Positions 50,676-61,984 of a stretch of 64,000 bases of DNA are shown in pieces; the first letter of the stretch is position 1, and each line of letters starts with the position of its first letter. Under the pieces are notes generated by a model, which made no database searches, was not told the DNA's origin, and saw only the letters and a program-made list of their open reading frames with translations. The DNA is from Ahaetulla prasina (lineage: Eukaryota; Chordata; Lepidosauria; Squamata; Colubridae). The position numbers were made by a program, and so were the translations under genes. The stretch lies in contig NC_080540.1 of NCBI RefSeq assembly GCF_028640845.1, forward strand, positions 160,726,438 to 160,790,437. The letters run 5' to 3'.

Positions 50676-50900
50676 CAGGGGTGAAATCCAGCAGGTTCTG
50701 GAGAACTGGTAGTCGAAATTTTGAGTAGTTCGGAGAACTGGCAAATACCACCTCTGGCTGGCTCCAGAGTGGGGTGGGAATGGAGATTTTGCAATATCCT
50801 TCCCCTGCCACGCCCACCAAGCCACGTCCAGCAAGGCACACCACGCTCACCAAGCCACGCCCACAGAACTGTTAGTAAAAAAAATTGAATTTCACCACTA
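50676..50900. mobile_element. hAT-type MITE (GTGAAATCC subfamily), 225 bp
   Basis: The ends are CAGGGGTGAAATCC and GAATTTCACCACTA. The flanks GTATAGAC and CTATAAAC are similar but not identical. The body aligns with 22303-22584 minus two minisatellite units. Confidence 0.82.
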
Positions 50901-51042
50901 CTATAAACCAACCTTTCTGAACCTGGTTCTCTCAAGATGATATAATCTTGCAGTTCCTGGAATTCCCAGTTCTAAACTCAGGAGATGAAAAGCATCAAGC
51001 TGAGGTATTGAGTGGTTTCCAGATGTTCCAGCACATTTGGTT

Positions 51043-51364
51043 CAGTGGTGGGTTTCAAATTTTTTTACTACCGGTTCTGTGGGTGGGGTTTGGTGGGTGT
51101 GGTGTGGCTTGGTGGGTGTGGCTTGGTGGGTGTGGCTTGGTAGGCGTGGCAGAGGAAGGATACTGTAAAACTCCATTCCCTCCCCACTCCAGGGGAAGGT
51201 TACTTGTAAAATCCCCATTTCCTCCCGGTCAGCTGGGACATGGGAGGAAGAGAATAGATGGGGGCAGGGCCAGTCAGAAGTTTTACTAGTGGTTCTCTGA
51301 ACTACTCAAAATTTCCACTACCGGTTCTCCAGAACTGGTCAGAACTTGCTGAAACCCACCTCTT
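51043..51364. mobile_element. hAT-type MITE (CAGTGGTGGG family), 322 bp
   Basis: The left end is CAGTGGTGGGTTTC and the right end GAAACCCACCTCTT, with the exact 8-bp duplication ATTTGGTT (51035-51042 and 51365-51372). It has a short tandem array of GGCTTGGTGGGTGT units. Confidence 0.93.
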
Positions 51365-51384
51365 ATTTGGTTGCTTTAGACTAG

Positions 51385-51513
51385 GCCTGTCAAACTGGTG
51401 GCCCATGGGCCGAATACAGCCCTGCAGGCCCCACCCGCCCCGACTCACAAAGGCAAAAAACATCCCGATATGTCATGATATGTCTTGCTATGTGATCAAG
51501 TTTGACACCCCTG
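51385..51513. mobile_element. hAT-type MITE (CAGGGGTGTCAAAC family)
   Basis: The right end GTTTGACACCCCTG is intact and the left GGCCTGTCAAAC is mutated. The flanks share TTAGACTA. It belongs with 61498-61616. Confidence 0.8.
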
Positions 51514-51614
51514 CGTTAGACTAAGGACTGTTTTTTTGGGGGAACACCAGAAAAGCAACAGGAATCTCTAGCTCCAGCTATTTAGTCCAATGCCACCTGT
51601 TGCATGATAATAAT

Positions 51615-51998
51615 ATATGGGAAGTCCTTGACTTACAGGAGTTCATTTAATGACCTTTCAAAGTTACAATGGCACTAGAAAAAAGGGACTTATGACCATT
51701 TTTCACCTGCCCATGGTCACATGATCAAAATTCAGGTGCTTGGCAACTGACTCATTTTTATGATAGTTTCACTGTCCCAGGGTCACGTGATCATCTTTTG
51801 CAACCTTCAGACAAGCAAAACCACTCAGGAAGCCAGATTCACTTAACAACCATAATTGCTAAACACCTGCAATGATTCACTTAACAACTGTGGCAAGAAA
51901 GGTCGTAAAATGGGGCAAAACTCACTTAACAAATGCTTCACATAGCAACAGAAATGTTGGGCTCGTTTGTGTTCAAAAATCGAGGACTACCTGTATTT
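51615..51998. mobile_element. Tc1/mariner-type MITE (CAGGTAGTCC family)
   Basis: The right end ATCGAGGACTACCTG followed by TA is clear. The left end AGTCCTTGACTTACAGG is recognisable. The interior matches the complement of 4980-5333 (GTTAAGTGAATCTGGCTTCC-type text). Confidence 0.7.
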
Positions 51999-52847
51999 AT
52001 ATACCAGTTGGACAGAGGCTGCCCTGGGAAATGCTACTGTATGGCTATTTTTTTTTTAATTAAAGAGTTTTACAAAGAATTTTTTTCCTTACGTCCCACT
52101 CCCCTCCCCCCACCCACCTTCACCTCCTCCAGACTTCCCAGAGCAAAATACAGGGTATAAGATCTAACAATTATAAGCTAGAATACACTAATCATCAATA
52201 AATTCCCATCCCTCCTCTATAACCTCAACTCTCCTTCTCCATAATAAAGAAAAGAAAGGAAATGTTCATTCATAAGATATTTGATGTTTCTTCATCCAGT
52301 AATTGTTCTAAATATAGTCCATCTTCTTCATTCCAGTATATTTTCTTCTGAGTATTCATTCAAATACACTGAAGTTTCCGCCTCTTCCAACAAATTCAGT
52401 ATTTAACGTCCAGTCTTTGATAATAAGCAATTATTCCATCTTCCAATGTTACACTAACATTAATCTATTAAATTTAAAATCAGTTTTTTTCATCACAATA
52501 AATTACCAAATATTTTATAACCATTTTATCACACAAGCCTTAATCAATTCCATTTCTTTTTTTAAAATTTTTTTTCCCAACACTTTATATGACCCAACAT
52601 CAATTTTTATCCAACATAGCTAAATCCACCATATATAATAAAATAACATCAATATAATATGTCTCCCAATTTAACTTACAGATTAAGACAATTGCACCCC
52701 AATTTAATTTCCAAATGCCATCTATAAAACATTTTATATATAAAAAAATTTTCCCCTTGAGTTTTATACTTATCTAATTAACTACTTACTAAAGCCAAAT
52801 ATAAAATATCCTTTCTACTTTTTATATCCAAAAATTTTACTTGTGAT

Positions 52848-53912
52848 TTACCCTTTCCCATAAAAAGAAACTCTTTTCGTTTGAAATTGTTGCTTCTTTA
52901 CTCCTTGTTCTTTACGTTTAGTAATTACAATCATTCTTTGCTCTTCCCCTGCTGCTTTCAACCTTTCTTCCTCCTTAGTCACAGCCTCTACTTTAGATTG
53001 TGTTTGCTTTGCTACCTTCTCACACTTTTTAACCACTTCCGCTTCTCTTCCCATTTTAACTTCTAGCAGTGGTGGAGTTACAGCCTTCAATACTTTAGTA
53101 TAAAAATCTCTTGCTTTAAACACCGTATTAAGTCAATGTTTCACTCCTGCATAGTTTACTGTTAGTCCAGCTGGAACATCCTATCTAAACCGTATCTGAC
53201 GATTTCTAAATTCATCCACCAAAAAAGCAAACTCTTTTCTATTTCTTAAAATTTTTAAAGGAATTTCTTTTAACACTAATACTTCTTGTCCTAATATTTG
53301 AGTTTTATTTTTATAAGAAGCTTGTAAAATCTCAGTCCTAATCTTCCTAGTTATAAAATAAATCACTACATCTCTTGGTAACCGTCTTTCTCTTGCAACC
53401 CATGAATTAACACGATAAATCTTTTCAATTTGCATTTTAAAATCTACAGGTTTCTGTCCAATCATCTGTGCAAAAGCCTCTGCAAAAACATATTTTAATT
53501 TCTCTCGGTTATTTTCTTTCAAACCTCTCACTCTCAATGCAGATTCCATTACTCTATATTGCAACAAAACCCGTTCTTCATCTGCAGTCTCTGCCTTGAT
53601 CTGAAGCTCCTGTATTTTATTTTTTAAGTCCAAATTAACTTGATTAACTTCTTCAACTCTTTCATCCAACTGTTTTGTATATTCAAGAAAACTTTTAAAT
53701 GCTGCCACCGTATCTTCTTTTATATCTTCATCCTGAGCTGCAAGAGTGTCTTTAATTTTCATTATTTTCTTTTCGATTTCCTTAAACTTTTGATCTATAG
53801 CAAAAATTTGAGCCTTTAGAAATTCCTTCAACTCTTCTTGTAGTTTATATATCTGAACTAATGAGGCACCCGTTTCCTTAGAAACAGCAGGCTTTAATTG
53901 CATAGAAGCCAT
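52848..53912 (-). pseudogene. L1 ORF1 protein, family X, copy 1
   Basis: Open from 53912 to 53181, then shifted to the frame 53123-52848. The N-terminal part is a coiled coil (LKEFLKAQIFAIDQKFKEIE, then heptads to about residue 125). The RRM/C-terminal domain shows MIGQKPVDFKMQIEKIYRVN, RRLPRDVVIYFITRKIRTEI and LRNRKEFAFLVDEFRNRQI, typical of L1 ORF1p, an RNA-binding chaperone that forms trimers. An Arg/Lys-rich tail continues in the second frame. ORF2 does not follow: the next 800 bp look like 3' UTR. Confidence 0.88.
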
Positions 53913-54170
53913 CTTACTTAAACTTTATATTTTGCAACAAAGTCAAATCTGTTCATAAACACCTTATTTGGACTGGGTAAATCAATTCTGTAGTCCTTCA
54001 ACTTTTCTCTTTAACATTTCTTCACATAAATATAAAATCCAGCAAGTTTAAGCAAAGTTAAGGGCGCTAACGATACTAACGAGGACTTCCTTAACTTTCG
54101 CTTTCACGCCCTATTAAGCAGAGATGCCATTTCCTTTCTTCTCAAATACCGTTCAGAAATCGAGTTGGGG

Positions 54171-55281
54171 TGGACTTCCGGTTTGGCACCGTAGGTGATG
54201 GCGGTGATCTTTACGATCACCAACCTCTGGATTATGTGGAATCGCTAGGACAGCTTAAATCTGCTGTCCAGCGGTTCGGAAAACCCCTTCTTCGGGAGAA
54301 GGAGAAGGTGGTGAGCTGAGGGCAGAGGTTGAATTTCCCTAAAGCCCCTGAGAAAAAAGGGGTTAGAAGGGTTAAGTTCCCTCCAGTAACCCGAAGTGCT
54401 CCAGATCCGAGGATTCTTCTGCTTTGGCGGAACCAATCACCACGACCAAACGCCGAGATTTATTTTGGACAATAAAGGATTATACCGGACAGAACGAAAG
54501 TGGGAGAACTTTATGCAAGTAGCCAAGCCGATTCCCCGATACTTTGTAACAAGCTTGAAAACAGTAAAAAAATGGAGGCGAATTGTTAACAAGTTAACGA
54601 GTGGAAAGCGAAAGCGATACTTTCAGCGTTGGGTAATTTGCATGTTACTTGCTGCCTTTACTCTTTAACTCTTTGCTGCCTGCTGATAGAATCTAGGGGA
54701 GATTTTTAAATACTGCTTTAAAAGACTGTGTTTTTTAGAGGTTAAGAAGATTTAAAGTGAATATTAAGTTGGAAATAAATAAATATATAATTTTATAGAA
54801 GATGGCAGCCAAACAATTAAAGTCTACTGTAACAAAGAGCTCTGGAACTTTATCAGCTGGTGCCTCTCCAGCTCATACAGCAGAGACTAGAACATTGAAT
54901 TTAGAGGCGTTACAAGAGAACTTAAAAGGCTTTATAGAAGAAAAATTTAAAGTAATAACTGATGAGATGTCTGAAATGAAAGAGCAGATATCAGAAATTC
55001 AAGTGGGAAATAAAGAAGTTAAAGAAGGATTTGTAATGGCAGTACAAAGTTTGGCAACGAATGTGATTTTATTGGAGGAGGAGGTTGAAGAAATTAAGCA
55101 ACATAATTTAAAATTAGAAAATAAAATGGATGAATTTCAAAGTAAAATGGAAAAACAGAGGATGAAATAGTTTTGATACAATATAGAAATATGGAATTTG
55201 CTCTTAGAATTCGAGGTTTGAAAGAAAATAAGGAAGAGAATTTAAGGAAATTTTTCTGAAGTATTTGCTGAGATATTAGCA
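54171..55281 (+). mobile_element. L1 5' end, family Y, copy 1 (truncated)
   Basis: The element begins GGACTTCCGGTTTGGCACCG, an L1-type 5' end, head-to-head with the X 5' UTR. It continues through a 5' UTR and the start of ORF1, and stops at 55281 in the middle of ORF1, where family X sequence on the - strand resumes. 54661-55283 is identical base for base, as far as I compared, to 56521-57143. Confidence 0.85.
54802..55170 (+). pseudogene. L1 ORF1 N-terminus, family Y, copy 1
   Basis: It starts MAAKQLKSTVTKSSGTLSAG, followed by a coiled coil (LEALQENLKGFIEEKFKVI to KLENKMDEFQSKMEK) and a stop at 55168-55170. The family normally continues into an RRM. A frameshift near 55160 separates it from IQYRNMEFALRIRGLKENKE, which is readable just downstream. 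The stop is shared with copy 2. Confidence 0.85.
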
Positions 55282-55874
55282 GCTTGTAAAATCTCAGTTC
55301 TAATCTTCCTAGTTGTAAAATAAATCACTACATCTCTTGGTAACTGTCTTTCTCTTGCAACCCATGAATTGACACAATAGATTTTTTCAATTTGCATTTT
55401 AAAATCTACAGGTTTCTGTCCAATCATCTGTGCAAAAGCCTCTGCAAAAACATCTTTTAAATTCTCTCGCTTATTTTCTTTCAGACCTCTCATTCTCAAT
55501 GCAGATTCCATTACTCTGTATTGCAACAAAACCCGTTCTTCATCTGCAGTCTCTTCCTTGGTCTGAAGCTCCTCTATTTTATTTTTTAAGTCCAGATTAA
55601 CTTGATTAATTTCTTCAACTCTTTCATCCAACTGTTTTGTATATTCAAAAAAACTTTTAAATGCTGCCACCGTATCTTCTTTTATATCTTCGTCCTGAGC
55701 TGCAAGAGTATTTTTAATTTTCATTATTTTCTCTTCAATTTCCTTAAACTTTTGGTCTATAGCAAAAATTTGAGTCTTTAGAAATTCCTTCAACTCGTCT
55801 TGTAATTTATATATTTGAACTAATGAGGCACCTGTTTCCTTAGAAACAGCAGGCTTTAATTGCATAGAAGCCAT
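55272..55874 (-). pseudogene. L1 ORF1, family X, copy 2 (3' truncated)
   Basis: Same N-terminus as 53912-53181 (MASMQLKPAVSKETGASLVQ), with scattered substitutions. It ends at RKIRTEILQA, where + strand family Y sequence begins. The 5' UTR beside it (55887-56056) matches copy 1 base for base over about 170 bp. Confidence 0.87.
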
Positions 55875-56661
55875 CTTACTTAAACTTTATATTTTGCAAC
55901 AAAGTCAAATCTGTTCATAAACACCTTATTTGGACTGGGTAAATCAATTCTGTAGTCCTTCAACTTTTCTCTTTAACATTTCTTCACATAAATATAAAAT
56001 CCAGCAAGTTTAAGCAAAGTTAAGGGCGCTAACGATACTAACGAGGACTTCCTTAAGTGATCTTTACGATCACCAACCTCTGGATTATGTGGAATCGCTA
56101 GGACAGCTTAAATCTGCTGTCCAGCGGTTCGAAAACCCTCTTCGGGAGAAGGAGAAGGTGGTGAGCTGAGGGCAGAGGTTGAATTTCCCTAAAGCCCCTG
56201 AGAAAAAAGGGGTTTGAAGGGTTAAGTTCCCTCCAGTAACCCGAAGTGCTCCAGATCCGAGGATTCTTCTGCTTTGGCGGAACCAATCACCACGACCAAA
56301 CGCCGAGATTTATTTTGGACAATAAAGGATTATACCGGACAGAACGAAAGTGGGAGAACTTTATGCAAGTAGCCAAGCCGATTCCCCGATACTTTGTAAC
56401 AAGCTTGAAAACAGTAAAAAAATGGAGGCGAATTGTTAACAAGTTAACGAGTGGAAAGCGAAAGCGATACTTTCAACGTTCGTCTGCAGTTGGTAATTTG
56501 CATGTTACTTGCTGCTTTTACTCTTTAACTCTTTGCTGCCTGCTGATAGAATCTAGGGGAGATTTTTAAATACTGCTTTAAAAGACTGTGTTTTTTAGAG
56601 GTTAAGAAGATTTAAAGTGAATATTAAGTTGGAAATAAATAAATATATAATTTTATAGAAG

Positions 56662-57815
56662 ATGGCAGCCAAACAATTAAAGTCTACTGTAACAAAGAGC
56701 TCTGGAACTTTATCAGCTGGTGCCTCTCCAGCTCATACAGCAGAGACTAGAACATTGAATTTAGAGGCGTTACAAGAGAACTTAAAAGGCTTTATAGAAG
56801 AAAAATTTAAAGTAATAACTGATGAGATGTCTGAAATGAAAGAGCAGATATCAGAAATTCAAGTGGGAAATAAAGAAGTTAAAGAAGGATTTGTAATGGC
56901 AGTACAAAGTTTGGCAACGAATGTGATTTTATTGGAGGAGGAGGTTGAAGAAATTAAGCAACATAATTTAAAATTAGAAAATAAAATGGATGAATTTCAA
57001 AGTAAAATGGAAAAACAGAGGATGAAATAGTTTTGATACAATATAGAAATATGGAATTTGCTCTTAGAATTCGAGGTTTGAAAGAAAATAAGGAAGAGAA
57101 TTTAAGGAAATTTTTCTGAAGTATTTGCTGAGATATTAGCAGCTCGTCCAGCAGATGTGGCTTATCAAATTGATAAAATATATCGTGTGAATTCTTGGAT
57201 AGCAAGGCAAAAAGTTGCCAAGGGATGCTGTTATTTATTTTACAAACAGAACAGTGAGAAATCAGATTTTGCAAGCTTCATATAAGGGGGAGAAGATTCA
57301 GATTGCTGGTCAAGATATTTTGATATTAAAGGAAATTCCACCAAAAATGTTAAGGGCTAGGAAGGAATTTGCCTTCCTGGTGAATGAACTTAAAAACATC
57401 AGATTGAATATAGATGGGATATTCCAACTGGTATAATAGTATATTATGCAGGAAAGTATATCGTTTCAATACGGTTGGAAAAGCAAGAGAATTTTATGTT
57501 GAGGTATTAAGTTGGAAGTCTTCCCCATTGGAAGCTAGAGGAAGGGAGGCTGAAGTGAAGGAAAGAGAAGTGAAGCAGGTACAAGAACAGATTGTGATGG
57601 AAGAAGATTTATTACAAGTGTTGGAAATACCTACGACGGGTTTAGATTCAAAAGAACAAAGGTTGACAAGAGCTGCTGCTAAACGCAAGGAACAAGAGAT
57701 GAAGGCACAACAACAACTGGCAACTACTACAACGGAAACAGTGGGAGGAGCAAGGCCTAAAGTAAAATGTGATCTGCGGCTGGTGTTCCAAAAGTTTCCT
57801 ATCTTGGAATGTTAA
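56662..57815 (+). pseudogene. L1 ORF1, family Y, copy 2
   Basis: The N-terminal 122 codons are the same as copy 1, including the stop at 57028-57030. Downstream the RRM and C-terminal domain are readable in shifted frames (DKIYRVNSWIARQKVAKGC, PRDAVIYFTNRTVRNQILQA, LRARKEFAFLVNELKN), and a basic tail (AREFYVEVLSWKSSPLEARG) runs to 57815. Confidence 0.85.
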
Positions 57816-57835
57816 TGGCCTGAACTCACCGTAGA

Positions 57836-58234
57836 AGAGAAGGAAAGTATTTCATTATTTGAAACAATTTAAAAATGACATTACCTGTTTACAAGAAACA
57901 CATATTAGATCTTGCTAAATGTTGGAGATGCGATTGTGAAGATGCTACTTATTACCATATATGGTGGACTTGTAAAAAAGTTAAAGCATTTTGGATTAAA
58001 GTATGGTGGATCATGCAGAATATTTTGAAAAAGATTAAGTTTACTCCGCAGTTCTTTCTACTAGGAATAATTATGGACTACACAGCTATAGAGACTAAAT
58101 TGATTTTGAACTTAATAACAGTCGCAAGACTTTTGATTGCTCAGTATTGGAAGAAAGAAGAATTACCTACAATCGAAGAATGGACACTCAAAGTATCAAA
58201 TCTGGCAGAGATGACAAAATCTCCGCTTACTTGA
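57836..58234 (+). pseudogene. L1 ORF2 remnant: start fused to C-terminus
   Basis: HYLKQFKNDITCLQETHI from the endonuclease N-terminus passes at about 57898-57912 into LAKCWRCDCEDATYYHIWWT, the Cys-rich C-terminal region, and continues to PTIEEWTLKVSNLAEM with a stop at 58232-58234. The central part of the protein (about 1,000 residues in intact L1) is deleted. Confidence 0.85.
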
Positions 58235-58540
58235 AAGACTATACACTAGAAAAATATATTCTAGAATGGAAAATGTGGATTGATTATATTTAAAATAAGT
58301 ATCAGATAAAAAAATATTGAATAGCATATGAGTAAATTTAGGAAATATTTTGTATTAGATATATTTTTGAAGGAGAGGGAATTGAGAGTGTGACTAAGTG
58401 TGGTGTGACTAGAGATTATAATTTAGGAATTATTTTGGATTATGATTGTTAGTTTTGATACCCTGCATTTTGTTCTGGGAAGTCGGGATGGGGGGTGGGG
58501 GTAAGGGGAGGGAATTGGGGGTTTGGTAGAGATGGAGTGA

Positions 58541-59264
58541 TTCCTTCAACTCTTCTTGTAATTTATATATTTGAGCGAACGAGGCACCAGTTTCCTTAGA
58601 AACAGCAGGCTTTAATTGCATAGAAGCCATCTTACTTAAACTTTATATTTTGCAACAAAGTCAAATCTGTTCATAAACACCTTATTTGGACTGGGTAAAT
58701 CAATTCTGTAGTCCTTCAACTTTTCTCTTTAACATTTCTTCACATAAATATAAAATCCAGCAAGTTTAAGCAAAGTTAAGGGCGCTAACGATACTAACGA
58801 GGACTTCCTTAACTTTTGCTTTCACGCCCTATTAAGCAGAGATGCCATTTCCTTTCTTCTCAAATACCGTTCAGAAATCGAGTTGGGGTCTGGTACTTAC
58901 ATCAGCCTGTCTGCCTGCCATTGCTCCGTCTGCTTAAAGTAAATTAAGATTTAATCTTCATCTTGATAGCAGAGATGGTCGTGGCGTTTTGTTCTGCATT
59001 AATAGATTAATGCAGAGGCATCATGGATCCGGAGCTTTTGCCAGGCTTAAATAGGAAGCTCTCATGCTTCGAGCCCCTAGAATTTTTTCTGGGGCTCTCG
59101 GGGGACTCTACCTCCACCTGGCAGCTCACCTTTCCCTCTTCTCCCAAAGGAAAAGTTTCCAAGCCGTCAGACAGCTGGTGTGTGCTATCTAGACGACTTT
59201 AACAAGATTGCAGGGCTGACGGTCCAAAAGGACCGTCTCCAATGCCTACGGCGCTACTGGAAGT
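58541..59264 (-). mobile_element. L1 family X, 5' UTR and first codons of ORF1 (copy 3)
   Basis: ORF1 opens at 58630 (MASMQLKPAVSKETGASFAQ) and is cut near codon 32. The 5' UTR extends from 58631 to 59264, ending (reverse) in ACTTCCAGTAGCGCCGTAGG. This is the only copy with the complete 5' UTR and marks the true 5' end of the insertion, next to the 16-bp duplication. Confidence 0.83.
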
Positions 59265-59932
59265 CTACTGTATGGCTATTGTTATCCGTATGACTATGAA
59301 GAATGAACCAGATAAGAACAGTTAACTTAGAGAGATCAAGATGATGCCATCCCTTCAAGGTAATGCAGACCAAGAAGCCCAAATTATGCATGCTAATGCT
59401 ACTTGTATTATAAAGTTACAATAGTAGAATCTCAGCCAATTTGAATGTCCCTTTCTCCCTCCCTGCCTTTGTGTTCTAGGGATCTAGCAAGGATCCATTC
59501 TGAGATGTTTCCTGCACCTGGGCTTTGGTTTCCGGTTTCTCTTATCAGACTGTTGCCCTGTCTCCCAAAGTTATTCACACAGCCCATTACAGATCGGGTT
59601 ACTCACACAGTGAAAGTAGATAAGTGAAAACTGATTAAAGCAACATGAGCCTAAAAGAGTCTCCTGCACTTGCCTCTGGTGGGATCTGTAGAGGACTAGA
59701 AAGCAAAGGATAATCAGCTAGATGGAAACCAGTGCAGAAAGGAATAACTGCAGGGACAGTCTTGCTGTACAGCGAAGCAGGTTGTCAGTCTCATTAGATA
59801 AACCAGATCAGGAAGTTAACTCCTCCGGAAAGCTAAAGATACTTTTATTGAGATTAGTTTAACAACATATCGGATTATGATGTATCTCCTCCTCCTTCTA
59901 TTGCCGCTAATCAGGGAGGCATCTGCCTGAAC

Positions 59933-60240
59933 CAGGGGTGGGTTTCAGCAGGTTCTGACCAGTTCTGGAGAACCGGTAGCAGAAATTTTGAGTAGTTCAG
60001 AGAACCAGTAGTAAAAATTCTGACTGGCCCTGCCCCCATCTATTCTCTGCTTCCCAAGTCCCAGCTGATCCGGAGGAAATGGGGATTTTGCAGTAAACTT
60101 GCCCTGGAGTGGGGAGGGAATGGAGATTTTGCAGTATCCTTCCCCTGCCATGCCCACCAAGCCACGCCCACCAAGCTATGCCATGCCCACCAAGCTACAC
60201 CCACAGAACCGGTAGTAAAAAAATTTGAAACCCACCACTG
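59933..60240. mobile_element. hAT-type MITE (CAGTGGTGGG family), 308 bp
   Basis: The ends are CAGGGGTGGGTTTC and GAAACCCACCACTG, with the exact 8-bp duplication GCCTGAAC (59925-59932 and 60241-60248). The body is the inverse of 51043-51364. Confidence 0.95.
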
Positions 60241-60248
60241 GCCTGAAC

Positions 60249-61497
60249 CACTTGCAAATGTTATCTGGTTGTTCTGGTCTTTAAACAAAATACTAACTCT
60301 TTCTGCCTAGTTTCCAGGTCTTACATATCTCCGTCAATGTGATCCTTTTTACTCTTTCTACCAAGGTTTCTCAACTATGGCAATTTGACTTTTAAGATGT
60401 GTGGATTTCAAGAATTCCCAGAATTCCCTAATCAGCAAAGCTCTATACTGAAGCAGCCATCTTGGGCTGGATGGGGCAAGGTCATGTGACTCATGGTCTT
60501 CCTGTCTTTTGTAACTTAGCTTGCTCTCTTCGGGTGGATGAAGACCGTTATCCTGTTGCTATAAGCTGCACTCAGCTGCGTAGTCAGTCAGCCGCTATGT
60601 ACAAAATTAAAGAATCCTCATTTGTCCTTAATAGGTAGCACATAGTCTTCAGAATGGTATGCAAGGCTTCTCTTTCCTCTGCCCTCTAAGTAAACTCAAC
60701 AGGTGTGATACTTTGATCCTGACCCAATCCTCAGCCCAGCTGAACAAGCTTTAAGCCACCATTTTAATGGTTGCATATAAAGCAATCATGTTTTCTTGGT
60801 GGCTTTAACAGTCTTCGTGTGAATTTAATCTAGAAATCCTGAAGCGTCAGATCAGAGAACATAGGGGCAGGTGTGGTGTGGATATAATACTGCTGTTTAA
60901 GCAGTTTCTTTCTCTGAAGAGCCCACATAACAATTACGATAAAACAGTAACCAATATAAGGGTGAGTAGTGACACTTTGTTTGGGTGTGACTGCTTATAA
61001 ACTATAAGGCTCTTATGATGTTCTTATCTTGCTACATTTTTTTAAAAAAAATCTATAAAACCTTTACCAGTTAGAACTGGGATGTGGTTGGATATCTCTG
61101 CTAAAAACCATCATGAGTTTTATATAAACTTTGTGCTGGCTGGGTGCAATTGTGTAAATGTGCTAAGACTTTAAAAGGCATCTCGGATTTTCTGCTAGCC
61201 ACGATCTTCCTTGTGACCTCCCCAGCAGACTTCCCACAAGCAGTCAATGGGGGATGTTGGATTTACTCGATAACAGTAAGATTCACTTAACCATCATGGT
61301 GATTCACTTAACAACTGCAGCAAAAAGGTAATTCAGGTGTGACTCACTTAATGACTGCCTCACGTAGTGATGAAAGGTCTGGTCCCAATTGTGGTCATAA
61401 ATTGAGGACTATCTGTGTATAATTTGGAAATCTGGGTTAGTTTTTTTTCCCTTCCTGTTCCTTATCTCCATCCCTGAAAGCTCCAAATTATCTAAAC
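60249..61497. other. Intergenic, mostly unrecognised
   Basis: 60362-60440 resembles one arm of the CAGTGTTTCTC MITE family. 61240-61420 resembles the CAGGTAGTCC MITE family (CACTTAACCATCATGGTGAT, TTGAGGACTATCTG). No gene was recognised. Confidence 0.45.
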
Positions 61498-61616
61498 CAG
61501 GGGTGTCAAACTCACATCGTCATGTGACGTATTGCAACTTTTTTTACCCTTCGCTAAACTGGGTGTGGCCAGCTCGTGATGCAGCCGACCCCTGGGCCGC
61601 GAGTTTGACAGCCCTG
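61498..61616. mobile_element. hAT-type MITE (CAGGGGTGTCAAAC family), 119 bp
   Basis: The ends are CAGGGGTGTCAAACTC and GAGTTTGACAGCCCTG, with the exact 8-bp duplication ATCTAAAC (61490-61497 and 61617-61624). Confidence 0.94.
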
Positions 61617-61984
61617 ATCTAAACTCTTCTATAGCAGACAATTTGATATAATATATACCGGTTATCTCCAAATGCCACCTACATAAATTTGCATATGCAA
61701 ATCTGTTTTTGTTTAATAAAGTATAAGGGCCATCCAAGCACCCCTGGGAGTACTGTAGAGATAAGTCAGGAAAAGGAGTTTCTGTTTCCATATGCCTTTC
61801 TCCATTTTAGGCAGAGCAGAAATTAATTAGTTTACCCTAAATTTAAATATTGCCAGGGCCAGCTCAGCCCACAGATGCAGACAAAGGCAGGTCTTAATAA
61901 AAAAATGGGGTTATTGGCACAAACATGGTTAACACATCGGTACATCTTGCCAATGTATGTCTGGAAGCTATTTTTTTTAAATCT

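Larger units (their letters stand above)
56057..58540 (+). mobile_element. L1, family Y, copy 2, with large internal deletion
   Basis: 5' UTR, complete ORF1 region (broken), ORF2 start and ORF2 end are present. The ORF2 opening (FLSWNVNGLNSP, then HYLKQFKNDITCLQETHI) reaches about 57900 and is joined directly to the C-terminal CWRC..TYYHIWWTCKKVKAFW. Almost all of the endonuclease and the whole reverse transcriptase are missing. The 3' end carries a G-rich tract at 58485-58530, with no poly-A before family X resumes. Confidence 0.85.
52050..59264 (-). mobile_element. L1 LINE insertion, 7.2 kb, internally rearranged, reverse orientation
   Basis: A perfect 16-bp duplication CTACTGTATGGCTATT flanks the whole block (52034-52049 and 59265-59280). 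Poly-A (poly-T on +) lies at 52050 and a 5' UTR at the right end, so the block entered, or was later rearranged, between one pair of duplications. The - strand 3' end has a G-rich tract (reverse of 52095-52135) as in L1 3' UTRs. Inside are three copies of the - strand ORF1 5' end (family X) and two + strand L1 5' ends (family Y). No full ORF2 is present. Confidence 0.85.
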
